Source of the DNA: Ichthyophthirius multifiliis
Lineage: Eukaryota; Ciliophora; Oligohymenophorea; Hymenostomatida
Length of the DNA stretch: 64,000 nt
Direction of reading: 5' to 3'
Assembly (NCBI RefSeq): GCF_000220395.1
Contig: NW_004085967.1
Coordinates: forward strand, 1-64,000
Position numbers and translations under genes: made by a program
Notes under the pieces: model-generated
What the model was told of the DNA's origin: nothing
What the model saw: the letters and a program-made list of their open reading frames with translations, nothing else
Databases searched by the model: none
Shown: one piece after another, positions 14,003 through 26,645 of the stretch
How positions within the stretch are numbered: position 1 is the first letter of the stretch
How the letters are laid out: every line of letters begins with the position of its first letter

Positions 14003-17000
14003 GGGATGATTATGCTAAATTAATTTAAAAAATATTCAGAAAATTTGTTAGCTTTAGAAATAAAAATATATTTTAAACCAAAAAAATTAAAGAACATGAA
14101 GATTTACAAATGCGAGCTTAAATGACTCGACCTTCTTCTGATTATTCGAAAGTTATACTTAATTTTATGAATGCTTTTGAAGATAATGCTAATGTCGAAT
14201 AGGAACATATTGAAAAGCCTAAATAAGATGGTATTTTAATTGAAAAAGTAAATAAAATAATTAATTTTTTCTAAAAAAAATAAAAATATTTAATTTTTTA
14301 TAAAAAATAAAATAAAAAATAATTAATTTTTCATAAAAAAAATAAATTAATAAAGGACTAAATATATAAAATTGGTGGAATTATATTCTCGTTTGATATA
14401 TATGTAAATAATGATTATAAAAGCATTATTGTTGTTGGGATTATTTTAGATGATGAATAGAATACTTTAAAAAAAATTATTATAAATTAAAGTCTTTTAG
14501 CTTTAAAGGAATGGAACGAGAATATATTTAGATAATCATTTTAGGTTTAAATATAAATGTTTTATTATATTTTTATAAAAAATAAAAAAAAGGAATTAAT
14601 TTTAGATTAATTAAGATATGATGGAATAAATTTATTTTTTTAATAAAATTTATAATAATTTTAATTAATAATCAGAAACAAACTAAGAAAATCTACAATT
14701 TAATTAAAATACTAATTAGAGAATATAAAGTTTAGTTGATTTAATAGATGGATAAAAGACTTATATTGAGCTTCTTACAATATAAACAAAATAAAATATA
14801 TTTTATAAGATATATTTCAATATATCTTCTCTTTAATTTCATATTTAACCTTTTAATGAATAGTAAATATAATTAGGAAAAGGATATATCTTATATTTAA
14901 CATGGTTTAGAAAAAACAATTTAAAGTAAATAGTAGAAGATAAAAATATTTAATAATTAAAGAAATTTTGGTAACCTATTTTTGAGGAAATTTGTGAATA
15001 AACCGAAATAATTAATTATGAAGCAAAAAATTAGTCGTGTAGTTATAATGTGGAAGATATTAAAAATAAAGCTGAAAGTATTATGGATGAATATTTTATT
15101 ATTAAAGTCTAAAAAAATTGGAGGAAAAAACTACTTCTAAATAAACTAGAATAAGTTATTAATATACATTGCAACTAATAAATACATATTTATAATGAAA
15201 TATTTATTATTAACTAACTTTATTTTAAAATTCAATATTATTTACTTAAATAATCAAATGAACTTAAACTTATTATTACTAAACTTCCTCGAAAATAAAA
15301 TAAATTATAAAAAAAAGTTTTTTTTTTTTTTTCCGAAAAATAAAAATAATAATAATAATAAAAAGGTCATAAGAGTTAATTATTTAAAAACAAAAGAAAA
15401 CTATCTTGCTTAGAAAAATTAAAAAAACAAAATCGCAAGAGATGATAATATTCCTTTATTTTTAACTGAAAATCAAGTAATTATATATATATTTATTTTA
15501 CCAAAAAATAAAATTCTAATAGTGGGAAGATATTTAAGGATTACATGACAATAAATATTATTAAAAAATATTTAAATAGTTTATAAATTACCTCTAATAA
15601 AGGATGATTATATCATTTACATGCCAAAAACTACTTATTCAATGTTTTGATTAAAAAATTGTTATAGAAGAAGAGAAAAATTACATCTCTTAAAAAGATT
15701 AAAAAAAATTAAATTTAAGTAAATATTAAGTTCAAAATCTTTATCTAATAATAAAATCTGTCTGTTATATATAAAAATAATATAGGTAAAATTAATACAA
15801 TATAATAATTATTTAAACAAAACAAAAAAATAGGTAATATAAAAAATAAGAATGGACATAAATTAAAATCTAAAGAAAAAATAAAAACATTTAGAAAACG
15901 AAAAATTAGGTCCTAAAGTTAAAAGAACATTTAAAATGATTTAAAATAAAATGTATATAGTAAATATATACCAGAAAGATAATAAATATACATTCGACTT
16001 AATAGAAATGGAAAAAAGACGAGAATCAAAAAATAAATATAATGTCCAAATGTAAAAAACTGAATCTTATAATAATAACAATAATACTTAATAACTATAA
16101 AATATTCGCCAAAAATAATTAACTATTAGAAATAAATAGACATCTAGTCAAAATTAAAAACACTTACTTTAATTAGAATAAGCTAATTCTTAAAAAAATA
16201 ACGAAAACACTAAAAAACCTATAAAAAATAAAATCAGAGGATAATATTTATATAATTAAAATTAACTTCTTAATTCTTAGTCTAAGCCTTTTGCTGATTT
16301 TCTTCTTACAAAACTTTCTATTAAAGGAGCGTCGGAAATTTACTTTAAAGAAAATTAATATATTACTATTAAAAGTAATCATAATGCTTTACTTTAAGTA
16401 AATATACATATATATTTAATATTTTTTTTTTTTTTTTTTTTCAAATAAAAAGGAAATATAAGAACAAGATTAATAAATAGATGAAAATGCATAAATAGAA
16501 TAAGTAGAATAAAAAATAGTATAAAATACAAATATTTCGAATGTAATACATTACGTAGAATGTTAAAAGGAAGGAAATCAAATTGTTTATAATGTTCTTT
16601 ATTAGGGTGAAAGACCAAAACATGAAAAACAAAAAAACGTTAGGCATGGCAATAAGATGATGATATAGAAAACTAATAGGAAATTCAGTAAGAAAATTTA
16701 GTCTAAATAGATATAAACTTAAACTAAATAAAGAAATTATATCCCACCATAAATTCAAAATCGTAAAATTTAATGACAATAATAAGTGAGTAATTAATAT
16801 AAGGAATATAAGTCAATACAGAAGGAAATATATAAATAGACAATACTAAAATAAATAATAATTGTGTTCAAATAACTGAAAATACACTCGATGTGGAAGC
16901 ACTTAAAGAAGAAAACAAAAAAGATTATATGATAAATGATAAAGTAGAATAAAAGAAACCTGAACATAAGAAAATATTATTAAAATCAACAAAATTCTTT

Positions 17001-17780
17001 TCTAAAATTAAATATTTAATAATAATTTATTTAATAGAAAGAAAAATCCAAAAAATAAACCCGAATTCATACGATACAGTATTTGAAGAATATGAATAGT
17101 TATATTAAATAAACTGTATTAATCTATCTTCCAAAAATAATATAGAGCCTGTTGTTTGGGAAATTTCACCTGAGGAACTATTTATTATATCCGAAGGACT
17201 AAAAGAAAATATCGAGAAAGCCAGATTTTTAATGCATAGATTATAAATATATGGAAGAGATATTATTTTTGTTGTTAAATCTAAAGAAAATATAGCTAAA
17301 ATAAAACCATAAAAAAACCTTTTTATAGTATATGAAAAGGCTTTAGATCCTATTTAAATACACTTTAAAGGAAAAATATATAGGAAAAATTATAAAGAAT
17401 ATAAATCGGAAATTAGGATAATTGGTAATGATAAAATTATACATAAATGTATTCCCGAAGAACTAAGAAATATGAATTAATATTATATTCTTTATTGTGT
17501 AGATACTAAAGATATTGACAGAATGTGGGAATTTATTGCCTGGAATCTTTAAACTTTTGAAAGATACTCAAATAAGTTTTAAAAATCATTATTTGAAAAA
17601 TATTATAATGATTATTAAGAAATAACTATTGAAGTTATAGCAAAATTCTTCGATATTGATTTTAGTAATTAAAAAATTATCATGAGTTAAGGTGTTATTG
17701 AATATTTGGATAAAAATAGAAATTATTTATTATAAAAATAATAATTGAGAGATTATTAAAAAAAAAAAAAATCATAATGA
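9445..17780 (+). CDS. Very large TPR and multi-IQ-motif protein
   Basis: ATG 9445 gives MNNYLINDNNLV; TGA at 17778. The N-terminal third holds TPR-like helices (about 9900-10560: RILALNNIGCVYRRTGN, AGISYHNLGCEEEYLGNF), so it probably scaffolds proteins. Then come IQ-type calmodulin-binding helices spaced through the rest: CVTIQKYFRGILIRRK (~12178), SALFIQSSIRGVIERRK (~12912), ALAKVQAMIRGKLKRY (~13311), YAKLIQKIFRKFVSFR (~14015), FIIKVQKNWRKKLL (~15100). Between them are repeated hydrophobic segments of about 150 residues that I do not recognise. Many short introns are visible, including one with a long (TA)n. The frame breaks at four A runs (12865-12870, 13501-13510, 13741-13745, 16631-16637), each restored by adding one A. 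It could be two genes meeting near 13600 or 16770, but the restored frames run through. Calmodulin binding is inferred. Confidence 0.6.
13921..13998. repeat. (TA)n microsatellite inside an intron
   Basis: About 78 nt of uninterrupted TA dinucleotide lying between a GTATTTTT donor and an AAAAG acceptor in the TPR/IQ gene. Likely length-unstable. Confidence 0.8.
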
Positions 17781-17860
17781 AAAAAAAAAAATACATTTAT
17801 TATATATATATATATTAATTCTTATTTTATTTTTAGAAATTTTTTCATTTACAAGATTAT

Positions 17861-18738
17861 TCAATTAAATTCTTTAATAGATAATTATTTATTATTAGAT
17901 ATTTTAAATAAATTAAACCACATTCTCAAACGATTTTTACCTTCTACAGTAAAACAGAAATCATTATTATTTTAAACCTATAAAACAATAGAAACAGGAT
18001 TCAAATTATTAGTTTTTTCGGCTTTAATTTTCCCATTTTTAACATTAAAAATACTCAATAAATATTAATCATTATAAATATACCCTATTCCCATATAATT
18101 TTCATTAACATTGACTATATTAATAAATTATATTAATTTAATTTAATTTTCTTATAAAATATTATCCTAGAATTTAATAAAAGAAACTAAATTAAACTCA
18201 TATTTAGTGCTTTTTAAATATTACTCAAATACTGTAACTTTTAAACTTTTTGAAATTACAATTATAGCATTCTCATTGGTCTTCATTTACAAAATAGCAT
18301 CGTCATTTTTCAAGAAAACTACATGTTAATAAATATCAGATATTTGATTAAATTCTTTATTTATTTTTGCAAAATAAACACTTCTAATGGTATTAAAATA
18401 AATAGTATTTTAATAATACTCAAAGCTTTTACATAAAGGGAACAATAACATATTAACTTAAAATAATTTCTAAACTAAACAATTTTTAAATGCAGATTAT
18501 TATGAATCAATTTTCCATATTCTTATTGAATCTTGTATACTGAAAGTAGCAATAATTATCCTATTTATATAAGTTTAATTATTTTCTTCTCCAATGTTAT
18601 TTTAGAATACTTATTGCTTTTTAACTGTTTACGTTTTAATATATGATTAGTTTTATTACATTTTTTAGTATTCTTATTAAATTCAGCTTTTAAATAACCT
18701 TCACTTATAAGTTCTATTTATTAAATTGATTCCTTATA

Positions 18739-18782
<44 letters not shown>

Positions 18783-20511
18783 TATATATATATATAAATA
18801 TTATTATAAAAATATATATATATATTATATTTTTATATTTATATATATTATCATTTAAACTTAATGTAAATTTCTAAATTCCTATATCTCGTTTAAATTA
18901 TAATTATCTGATATAATCCATAATTTTATTGAAGATTATCGACTTTTGTAGTTATTTTTTTCTCCAAGAGAAATAAATATTCCCTTAGTCTAAATAAAAG
19001 GTTTTAAACATAAAACTTTACCATAATGTGCTGGAATCGATATTTTTTATTAAATTAAAGCATTTTTAACAAAATTTTATAGATTAATAACCTATTATTA
19101 ACTTTACTGATAAAACCACAATATAATCTTTCCATCTGATTATCCTGAAACTATAATATTCTAATTAAGGATAAAAGCACATATTATTTCTACATTAGAG
19201 TCTATTTATATTTCTGCCTAAAGTTAATTTTTCTAACTTATATCTTTGCTTATACTATTTCCAGTTACATATAAACATTATTGCATTATATTAATTTATT
19301 AAGAATTTTAAATTGTGTTTTTATTTAAATAAGGAGGACTATTTTATTTATTTTTTACATTTTATTCATTATTATTTCTATTTATATTATTTTTTTAAAT
19401 AGGTTTATTAAAATATAAAGATTTAATTAAATCTTAGTTCATTTACGATTTTATAGGGTTTGTTTATTCTTATGTACATTAATTATTAAATGAAAATCTA
19501 GGTTTTTCTTATTATAAATCAGGTAAATATTATAAAGTCCTAATAGATCTAATAGATTATGATCTCTTATTTTAGGATTCCAAAGACTTTAATTTTTAGG
19601 GAGAAATTTCTAAGTTTTATTAACTTCTATATTATTATTTTAAGAAGAAGACGGTTATTTTATAAATTCTTAAAAAATACTTTGATTAGAATTAATTGTT
19701 TTCTTTGTTTTTTATTCGTAGTCTGTTTTTATATTTTATTATTATTATTTTTAACTACTTTATGAATAATTTCTATTTTTAATTAATTTTTATATTATTA
19801 ATAATTTTATGATTATATTGTAAAATGGCTTTTCTCTATTAAATTATTAAAATTTTTTTTTATTTAATCTATTTCGATAATTTATTATTCTCGAAATAAT
19901 ATAAAAAGTTTATCGAGTTCAGAATTAAATTTATCTAATTTTTCTTAACAGTTTTCAATTTCTTAATTTCCTGTAATAAATTTCTTTAATGAGTTATCAA
20001 TTTTATCCTTTTATTTATTTGTTTTTTTTTTTTTATTCTTTATATTTATAATATATTTTACATAATTATTTTCTGCAGAATTTATATTTTATAATAATTA
20101 TTCAACTGATCTTTATTATTCTCTTATCAAAGCTTATTCTGATAAATAGTTATCTAAAATATTAGATAAAGAGTCCTATATATTTTTTTTTATTGTATTT
20201 AATTACATATTTATTTATTTTATTATTGTATCAATATGATTTTATAAAGAAGATTAAAATAATGTATTGAATTAAGATTTTAGTTTATCAGAAAGAAATA
20301 AAAAAGATTATTATTTATTAGTACTTAATGGATTTTACTAATATATATTATAATTTAAAAATGAATGTAAATTTTCATATTCATTAATTTAGAGTTCTTA
20401 TATGCATGTTTTACAAAGGAGATTTCTTTTGTTTTCTGAAAAATAATTTATTAGTTGATTTTCATGATAAATACAATAAATTTAAAATGAATTTTTACAA
20501 AAAAATTTCAT
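17861..20511 (-). CDS. B-box-like, coiled-coil and WD40 protein
   Basis: ATG at 20511 opens a Cys/His cluster (Cys5, Cys13, His16, Cys33, Cys36; MKFFCKNSFQIYCIYH) that looks like a degenerate B-box zinc finger. A long Q/N-rich coiled coil follows, then WD40 blades: ASGQSDGKIILW-type (here IIVSGQSDGKIILWF), SSIKLWIIS, FSIQDSIRIWKID, and near the end GKNRLRMWF. The protein ends NNKQLSIKEFN with TGA at 17863-17861. The layout resembles TRIM-like scaffolds with a WD40 propeller, but no RING is seen before the B-box, so ligase activity is not implied. An AT-rich intron occupies about 18735-18850. Two single-base frame breaks, at T run 18661-18666 and at 19534-19536, are each mended by one extra base. 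Partner and pathway unknown. Confidence 0.65.
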
Positions 20512-20700
20512 TTTTTCGTTATTTTTTTAAATTTATATATATATTTTAATTGGATATTAATTTAAATTTAATCTATATATAAATATCCTCTTTTTAGTAT
20601 AAAAAATAATTTTTTTTTTTTTTTTTTAAATTAATATATTTTATAATTTTAAATATATTTTAATTATATAAAGTTTAATCCAAAAAAAATAAAAAAATTA

Positions 20701-21362
20701 TCAACAATCTTCATTACAATATTAATAATAATCTTCCTTATATTTATAATATTAACTAGAATATTCAAATTACTCTTTTAAGCAAGAACTAATCCCAGAC
20801 TCACTAATTTAAGATGATAATCCAGTTTAACTATTCGATTAAATTTATTTATTTTATTAACTATTTAAATAATCTTTCTATATCATTAAATTTTCCATTT
20901 TATAAGGATTATCATTTGAATCGCAATAATAATTTTCATAATTAGGTTCTTTACCAGACTTTACATTAGTAATAGCAACTTTTAATTACTTATAACATTT
21001 TTTAACAGCATTTTTAGCAACACTTAAATCAGTTTCAATATCTTCATCCCAATCCTTTTTTATTTAAAATGTAAAAAAGATAAAATAATCAATAATTTTT
21101 TTTTTATTACTTAATTAAGAATTACTTATTAGCAATTCTTTTTAATTCCAATATCTTCATCTTTATAAAGCCTAAAATTATGAAAAGCTTAACCGGCTTA
21201 TAATTAGATGGTATCTTCATTTAGTTTTATTTTTTAATATAATCCTGGTTTTTTATAATTTGTTTCCTGGTTTTAAAATACATCTAATTCTTTATTATTT
21301 ATTAGTATTTCTTCCCTTTCTTAAGTATCTTTTTTTTAGGTTTTTTCGTTGTAATTTGACAT
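20701..21362 (-). CDS. Hypothetical acidic Q/Y/S-rich protein
   Basis: Start MSNYNEKTQKKDTQERE at 21362. Exon 1 ends IKKNCQQ, a GT..AG intron of about 70 nt (roughly 21062-21132) is removed, and exon 2 starts DWDEDIETDLSVAKNAV. The C-terminal third is rich in Ser, Gln and Tyr and ends QYCNEDC before TGA at 20703-20701. About 195 residues, no membrane segment, no signal peptide, no domain I recognise. The gene lies between the WD40 and formin genes on the same strand. The clean splice and conserved-looking middle (KNAVKKCYKQLKVAI) support a real gene; function is unknown. Confidence 0.6.
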
Positions 21363-21594
21363 ATTTTTTTATTTTATTTTTATTAATTTTTTGTTTATCT
21401 AAATATTACTATATTTTAATTTTAATGCAAATATAAACAAGTATTGTTTAATTTTATTTATTTTAGCTTGAAATAAAAAGATTAGTAAAAAAGAAGTAAA
21501 AAATATAATTATAATATAATAAAATATTTATAATTATTAAATAACAAAAAAATAAAAATAAAAATATTAAAAAAAAATAATAATAATATTTTTT

Positions 21595-23971
21595 TCATTT
21601 ACTATTTTGAGCATTATTATTTAAATTTTTATTATCTTTTTGTAATTTCAGCAATTCTTTTTTTTTCATTTCATCAATCTTAACTTTTTCTATTTTTTCT
21701 CTTTTTGCTTTTCTAAAGAAACTCCCGAATTTCTCCGCGAATTTTTCAGATGGTTCACTAACTTTTTCACAATAAAAAACCGCAGTTTCTTTATAAAGAC
21801 TATCTATTTCCTTAATTTTATTATCATTTAAATTAATTCTCTATTCGATTTCTGAAACTAATCCTTTTAATTTTTCACTAATAATATCTTAAGGTAATTC
21901 CGTTTATGAAGCAATAGCTTTTTACATACTTCTGAATTATTTTTTAATTTCATTAAGATCGGTTACCAGTATAGATATCGGAATAGACTCCAAACATTAT
22001 AAATTTTCCTCTTCCTATTCAGTAATAATCAACCCGAATTTTTTTTCTATAATTTCCACAACATACATCATAAGTGTAGTTCTATTATCTTTCATTTTAA
22101 TTTCACTTAATTTTAACAAAGTATCTAATTTAAACCCATAAGTGCCTCCTCTAATAGATTATCCGTTTAAATAATTTCCTATAGCAAGTACATATTATAA
22201 CATTTCTTTTATTTTCTCACTTTTTTTCAAGAAATTAATCCCATCACTCATTTTTTTTACTTTCGGTTCTAAATCGGTGAACATTTCTTCATATGTCTTC
22301 GCAAATAAAAGCCCTTTTATTCTATCATGATATCCTTTTACTTCTTTAATTTCCAATATAAATCTTTCTGGGGTTGCCAATTAATCTATTTACCCACCTC
22401 CTTCTATATAGATAGAAACTTAGTCACATTCTTCTTTATTTGGTGCTATGTTATTTAATGATTATAAAGTACTTAATGTTAATATTTTTTCGTCTACTGT
22501 TAGAATAGCATTAGCCATAATTGGCGGAGACATTCTTAATTTTTATAATATTATTTCTAAAACTTTAGTTCTATCTGGCTAAATTAAACTTATTTTTTTT
22601 ATTATTTATACAGCAGCGGCAGATCCTCCTGCTTTAGTATTTGCTTATTTTATTTAAGATTATGTAATTAGAGCAGGTTTCTCGAATTATTCATTCAAAA
22701 ATTATTCGTCTAGTTTTACTTGTTCATCATCAACAATTTCCCATATGGTATTTTTAATGTTATTAGCTTGTACTTAGTTCCATAATAAGTTCTTCATTTA
22801 TACAGGAGGGTTTCTCTTCTTTTTTGCTACAACACCACCCATTTATGGAATTGATCCTGGTAATCCGGGTATTCCACCTGGAAAAGATGGTAATCCTCCT
22901 GGAGGTGGTGGTAGTCCTCCTGGAGGTGGTGGTAGTCCTCCTGGAGGTGGAGGTAATCCTCCTGGAGGTGGTGGTAATCTTCCTGGTGGAGGTGGAGGTA
23001 ATCCTCCTGGTGGAGGTGGTAATAAGCCATTAGGAATATGGGGTATTCCAACAGGAGGTGGGGGTATACCTCCAGGAGGTGGGGGTATACCTCCAGGTGG
23101 AGTTGGTATACATCCAGGTGCAGATGGTATTCCAAAAGGAGGTGGGGGTATACCTCCAGGTGGAGTTGGTATAGATCCAGGAGCAGATGGTATTCCAAAA
23201 GGAGGTGGGGGTATACATCCAGGTGGTGGAGGTATATTATTTTGAAGAGGGGGTATTGAATTGGGAGGAGGAGGTATTCCCATAGATGGTGGTGGAGGTA
23301 TTCCAATAGATGGTGGTGCAGATATTCCCATAGATGGTAGAGGAGGTACTCCCATAGAGGGTGGTGGAGGTATTCCCATAGATGGTGGAGGAGGTACACC
23401 CATAGATGGTGGAGGAGGTACTCCAATAGATGGTGGTGGAGGTACTCCCATAGAGGGTGGTAGAGGTATTCCAATAGATGGTGGTGGAGGTGTTCCCATA
23501 GATGGTGGTGGAGGTATTCCAATAGATGGTGGTGCAGATATTCCCATAGATGGTGGAGGAGGTACTCCCATAGATGGTGGAGGAGGTACTCCCATAGAGG
23601 GTGGTGGAGGTATTCCCATAGATGGTGGAGGAGGTACACCCATAGATGGTGGAGGAGGTACTCCAATAGATGGTGGTGGAGGTACTCCCATAGAGGGTGG
23701 TAGAGGTATTCCCATAGATGGTGGAGGAGGTACTCCCATAGATGGTGGAGGAGGTACTACTATAGATGGTGGTGGAGGTACTCCCATAGATGGAGGTGGA
23801 GGTATTTCGATAGATGGCGGAATAGTAGTATTAGGAATATTATTTTAAGAAGGTTGAGGTTAAATAGTATTATTAGATTAATTTGTATTATTATTATTAT
23901 TAATATTTGTAGATATTTAAGTAATTTTTGATTAATACTATAAATTATAAAATTAAAATAAATATATATAT

Positions 23972-24012
<41 letters not shown>

Positions 24013-26355
24013 TTACATGATTATTTGTAGATTCGATTTGAGATTTTAATTCATTATTTTCTTAAATTAAATCATCAATTTATTTTTCCTAATCTTTAAT
24101 TTTATTAATTTTTTCTTCAATTTCTTTTACTTATTTATTTTTCTATATTTACAAACTTTATATTTTTTATTTAAATTCTGTAATTTATAATCCTAAATTT
24201 TCACATTGTTTTTGAAAATCTTAATTTTCATTTATTTTATTATTATTATTTTAATAATCATCACTTATAAAACTTTATTTTTTTTCTTAATTAATATCCA
24301 TAATCATATTTTATAATTATTCTTCTAATTATATATTTAGTTTTCTAAAATTATTATATTTAGTTTATTCTTCTGTTAAATTAAAATTTAATTATTCAAT
24401 TTCCTTTTTAAAATTTTCATTTTCATTTTTTAAATTTTCTATTATTTAAGAATTTTCCTTTTTTTCTTTATTTAAAATAATATTTTTTCCCAATTCTTCA
24501 TTCTTATCTTTTATTAATTTATTAACATCAATCTATAAATTATTATTTTAAGTTTCTAATTCCTATATTTTTTTCACAAAAAAATCCACACTTTTATAAT
24601 CTTCAATATATTAACTTAAATCTTTTTCATTTAATTCTATTTATTTATTATTGAATGTACAAATAACTTATTATATATTTATTAAATACATCCATTAGGT
24701 GTGGAGAAAATTTTAGATAAAACCTTATCTAAAGTAGTTAATATTCTTTTGGCTTTATCTTCCTCATCTGATAATAATAATAATTTTTATAAAGACCCTA
24801 TTAATTAATCAAAGCAATCGCTCGCGAATGCTTTTTTTCTAAGTTTTCCAATTATATTTTCTAAGCTATTCCCTTCATTATCCTTCATTATATATTCATT
24901 TTCATTATTTGCTTCTTCTTCTAAATTAATATTCAATAAAGTCTTAATATCTACTTAAACGCTTTTTAATAATTTCTTGAATATTTTATTGTCATCTTAA
25001 TCTAAAACTATTTTCAGTTCATTTTCTTCAACTAAATTTTACTAACTTTAAATTATACTGTCTTCCCTGTTTATGACACTGTCTTTTTCAATTAATTCTA
25101 ATGCTATATTTTCATTTCCTGAATCATCTGTATCATTTTAGATGCCATCTTTTATTTTTTCTTCATATATACTTAAATCTCCTAATATATATATTTTAAT
25201 ATATATTATTTATCAAACTTAATTTTATTTTATTTTTTAAAAAATTACTTTTTATTTATTCATAATCACATGAATTTTAAAAAGAGTAATTATTTGAATT
25301 TTGTTTTTTTAGAGCCTTTCTTATTTCTGAATCAATTCCTTATTTTGTACAATCTTATATAGCATATCTTTACAACCTTATTTTAACACTAATAATCTTT
25401 AAATAAAATAAAAATATATAATATATTATAAGTATTAAATAATTAAGTTTACTTCAAGAGCATTTTTAAGGCCAACTTCATATAATTCTTATCTTATAAG
25501 TCTTGCTTTTTATTTATTTTAAGGCACAGTAAGAAATTCAATAAGAAAAATAATAGTGTTTCTTATAAGGACGATATTGTTAGAATCTTTTAAGATATCA
25601 ATAAAAATCTAATACCTAGTTTTTAATTCTAACTTTTTTTTCAATTCACTAAACCCTTTATTAATTTATTCTATTTATTCATCTCCTTTATTCATAAATA
25701 AAGAACTAATTTAATAAACTAAACAACTGACAACTGGGTGTAAAGGATTTATACATTAAACAATATTTTTTAAGCAATTTTCCGTTTTACAAAACAGGTC
25801 AATTGCCCCAGAAAAAAACTACAAAATGAACTAAATAAATTATAAAATATGAATTAAAACATCAAAATTGCCATTTTGTGTACTTTTTATTTCCTATAAA
25901 CTTAATATTTCTGATATTGTTTATGGTCCTTTAAAATTTTTGAAGTCTTTCCACAATTCTTCCTAATTAGTTTCATTTTATATATATTACCAAAAATTTT
26001 TTATCTCATAAATACTTAGGCTTTCTTTTAATCTTAATAAATATTTCTCCATTTAAGATTTCATTATATTTTCACTACATTTACCTTCTTATATTTACTG
26101 TTATTTAACAAGTAATCTCCATTTATATTTGTTAGGGAGATTTTGAATAATTTTTTTATTATTTTCATCAACAATTAATTGTTTTAGAAACTTTTAAAAT
26201 TAATCTAATAATTTTGAATCTGAAGGAATTTTGTATTTAGAAAAACGATTTTTATTCTTTAAATTAGCAAATATTATTTCTATTTCTTAATCAAATTCTT
26301 GTACTCTATATCTTATTACTTAATCTAATTCTGGTTTTTGGGTTGTATTACCCAT
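21595..26355 (-). CDS. Diaphanous-related formin (GBD/FH3, coiled coil, FH1, FH2)
   Basis: Nucleates and elongates unbranched actin filaments. [12 protein letters not shown] at 26355 leads into a GTPase-binding/FH3 armadillo region with the hallmarks KYKWRLLVK and QKARLIRQELYEVGL (about 25440-26250). An acidic, coiled-coil stretch follows (about 24040-25150), then an FH1 of repeated GIPPPPSM-like units (about 22860-23800) that should bind profilin-actin. FH2 starts MKNLLWNQVQANNI, continues with [15 protein letters not shown], the signature GNYLNG (plus 22162-22179) and [16 protein letters not shown], and closes [11 protein letters not shown] and [12 protein letters not shown] short basic tail ends NNNAQNSK with TGA at 21597-21595. 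A complete DRF layout suggests Rho-type activation. A clear DAD motif was not seen. AT-rich introns are evident at about 23940-24015 and 25180-25250, and others are probable. Confidence 0.9.
23038..23787 (-). repeat. 24-bp minisatellite encoding the formin FH1 proline repeats
   Basis: Tandem near-identical 24-bp units encoding eight residues (G-I/V/T-P-P-P-P-S-M/I). Longer blocks are duplicated too: runs of units near 23280-23460 recur near 23500-23700. It is the only strongly G+C-biased stretch in the window, because the proline codons are CCN. Copy number is likely variable. The opposite strand is open for about 195 codons as a by-product. Confidence 0.9.
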
Positions 26356-26645
26356 TTTTTTTTAATTTTTTCTTTTTCTTTTTATTTTTTTTTTCTTTTT
26401 TTCTTTTTTTTCTTTTTTACTTTTCTTTACTTTAAATTTCTTTTAATTTTTTTTATTTTATTTTATTTTATTTTACTTTATTTTTTTTTATTTTTTTTAT
26501 TTTATTTTATCTTATTTTATTTTATCTTATTTTATTTAAAACAAAAAAAATTGACGTATTTTTTTTAAGAAAAATTATTTAAATTTATCATTTATTAAAT
26601 ATATATTTTAATAAATTACTTATAAAACATTTTTTTATTAAAAAA

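Noticed and set aside
16770-16776. Apparent TGA/ATG overlap suggesting two genes (stop, then start with MTIISEQ)
   Set aside because: One added A at 16631-16637 joins both sides into one frame that is coding throughout, so a gene boundary is less likely.
16394-16779. Minus-strand hydrophobic ORFs
   Set aside because: Shadow of plus-strand exons and an intron T run in the TPR/IQ gene.
22827-23666. Second minus-strand open frame rich in His/Leu/Tyr over the same repeat
   Set aside because: Another frame of the 24-bp repeat; does not continue into FH2.
23261-23848. Plus-strand Gly-rich open frame ([10 protein letters not shown] repeats)
   Set aside because: It is the antisense of the formin FH1 minisatellite, which is in frame with clear FH2 sequence on the minus strand.
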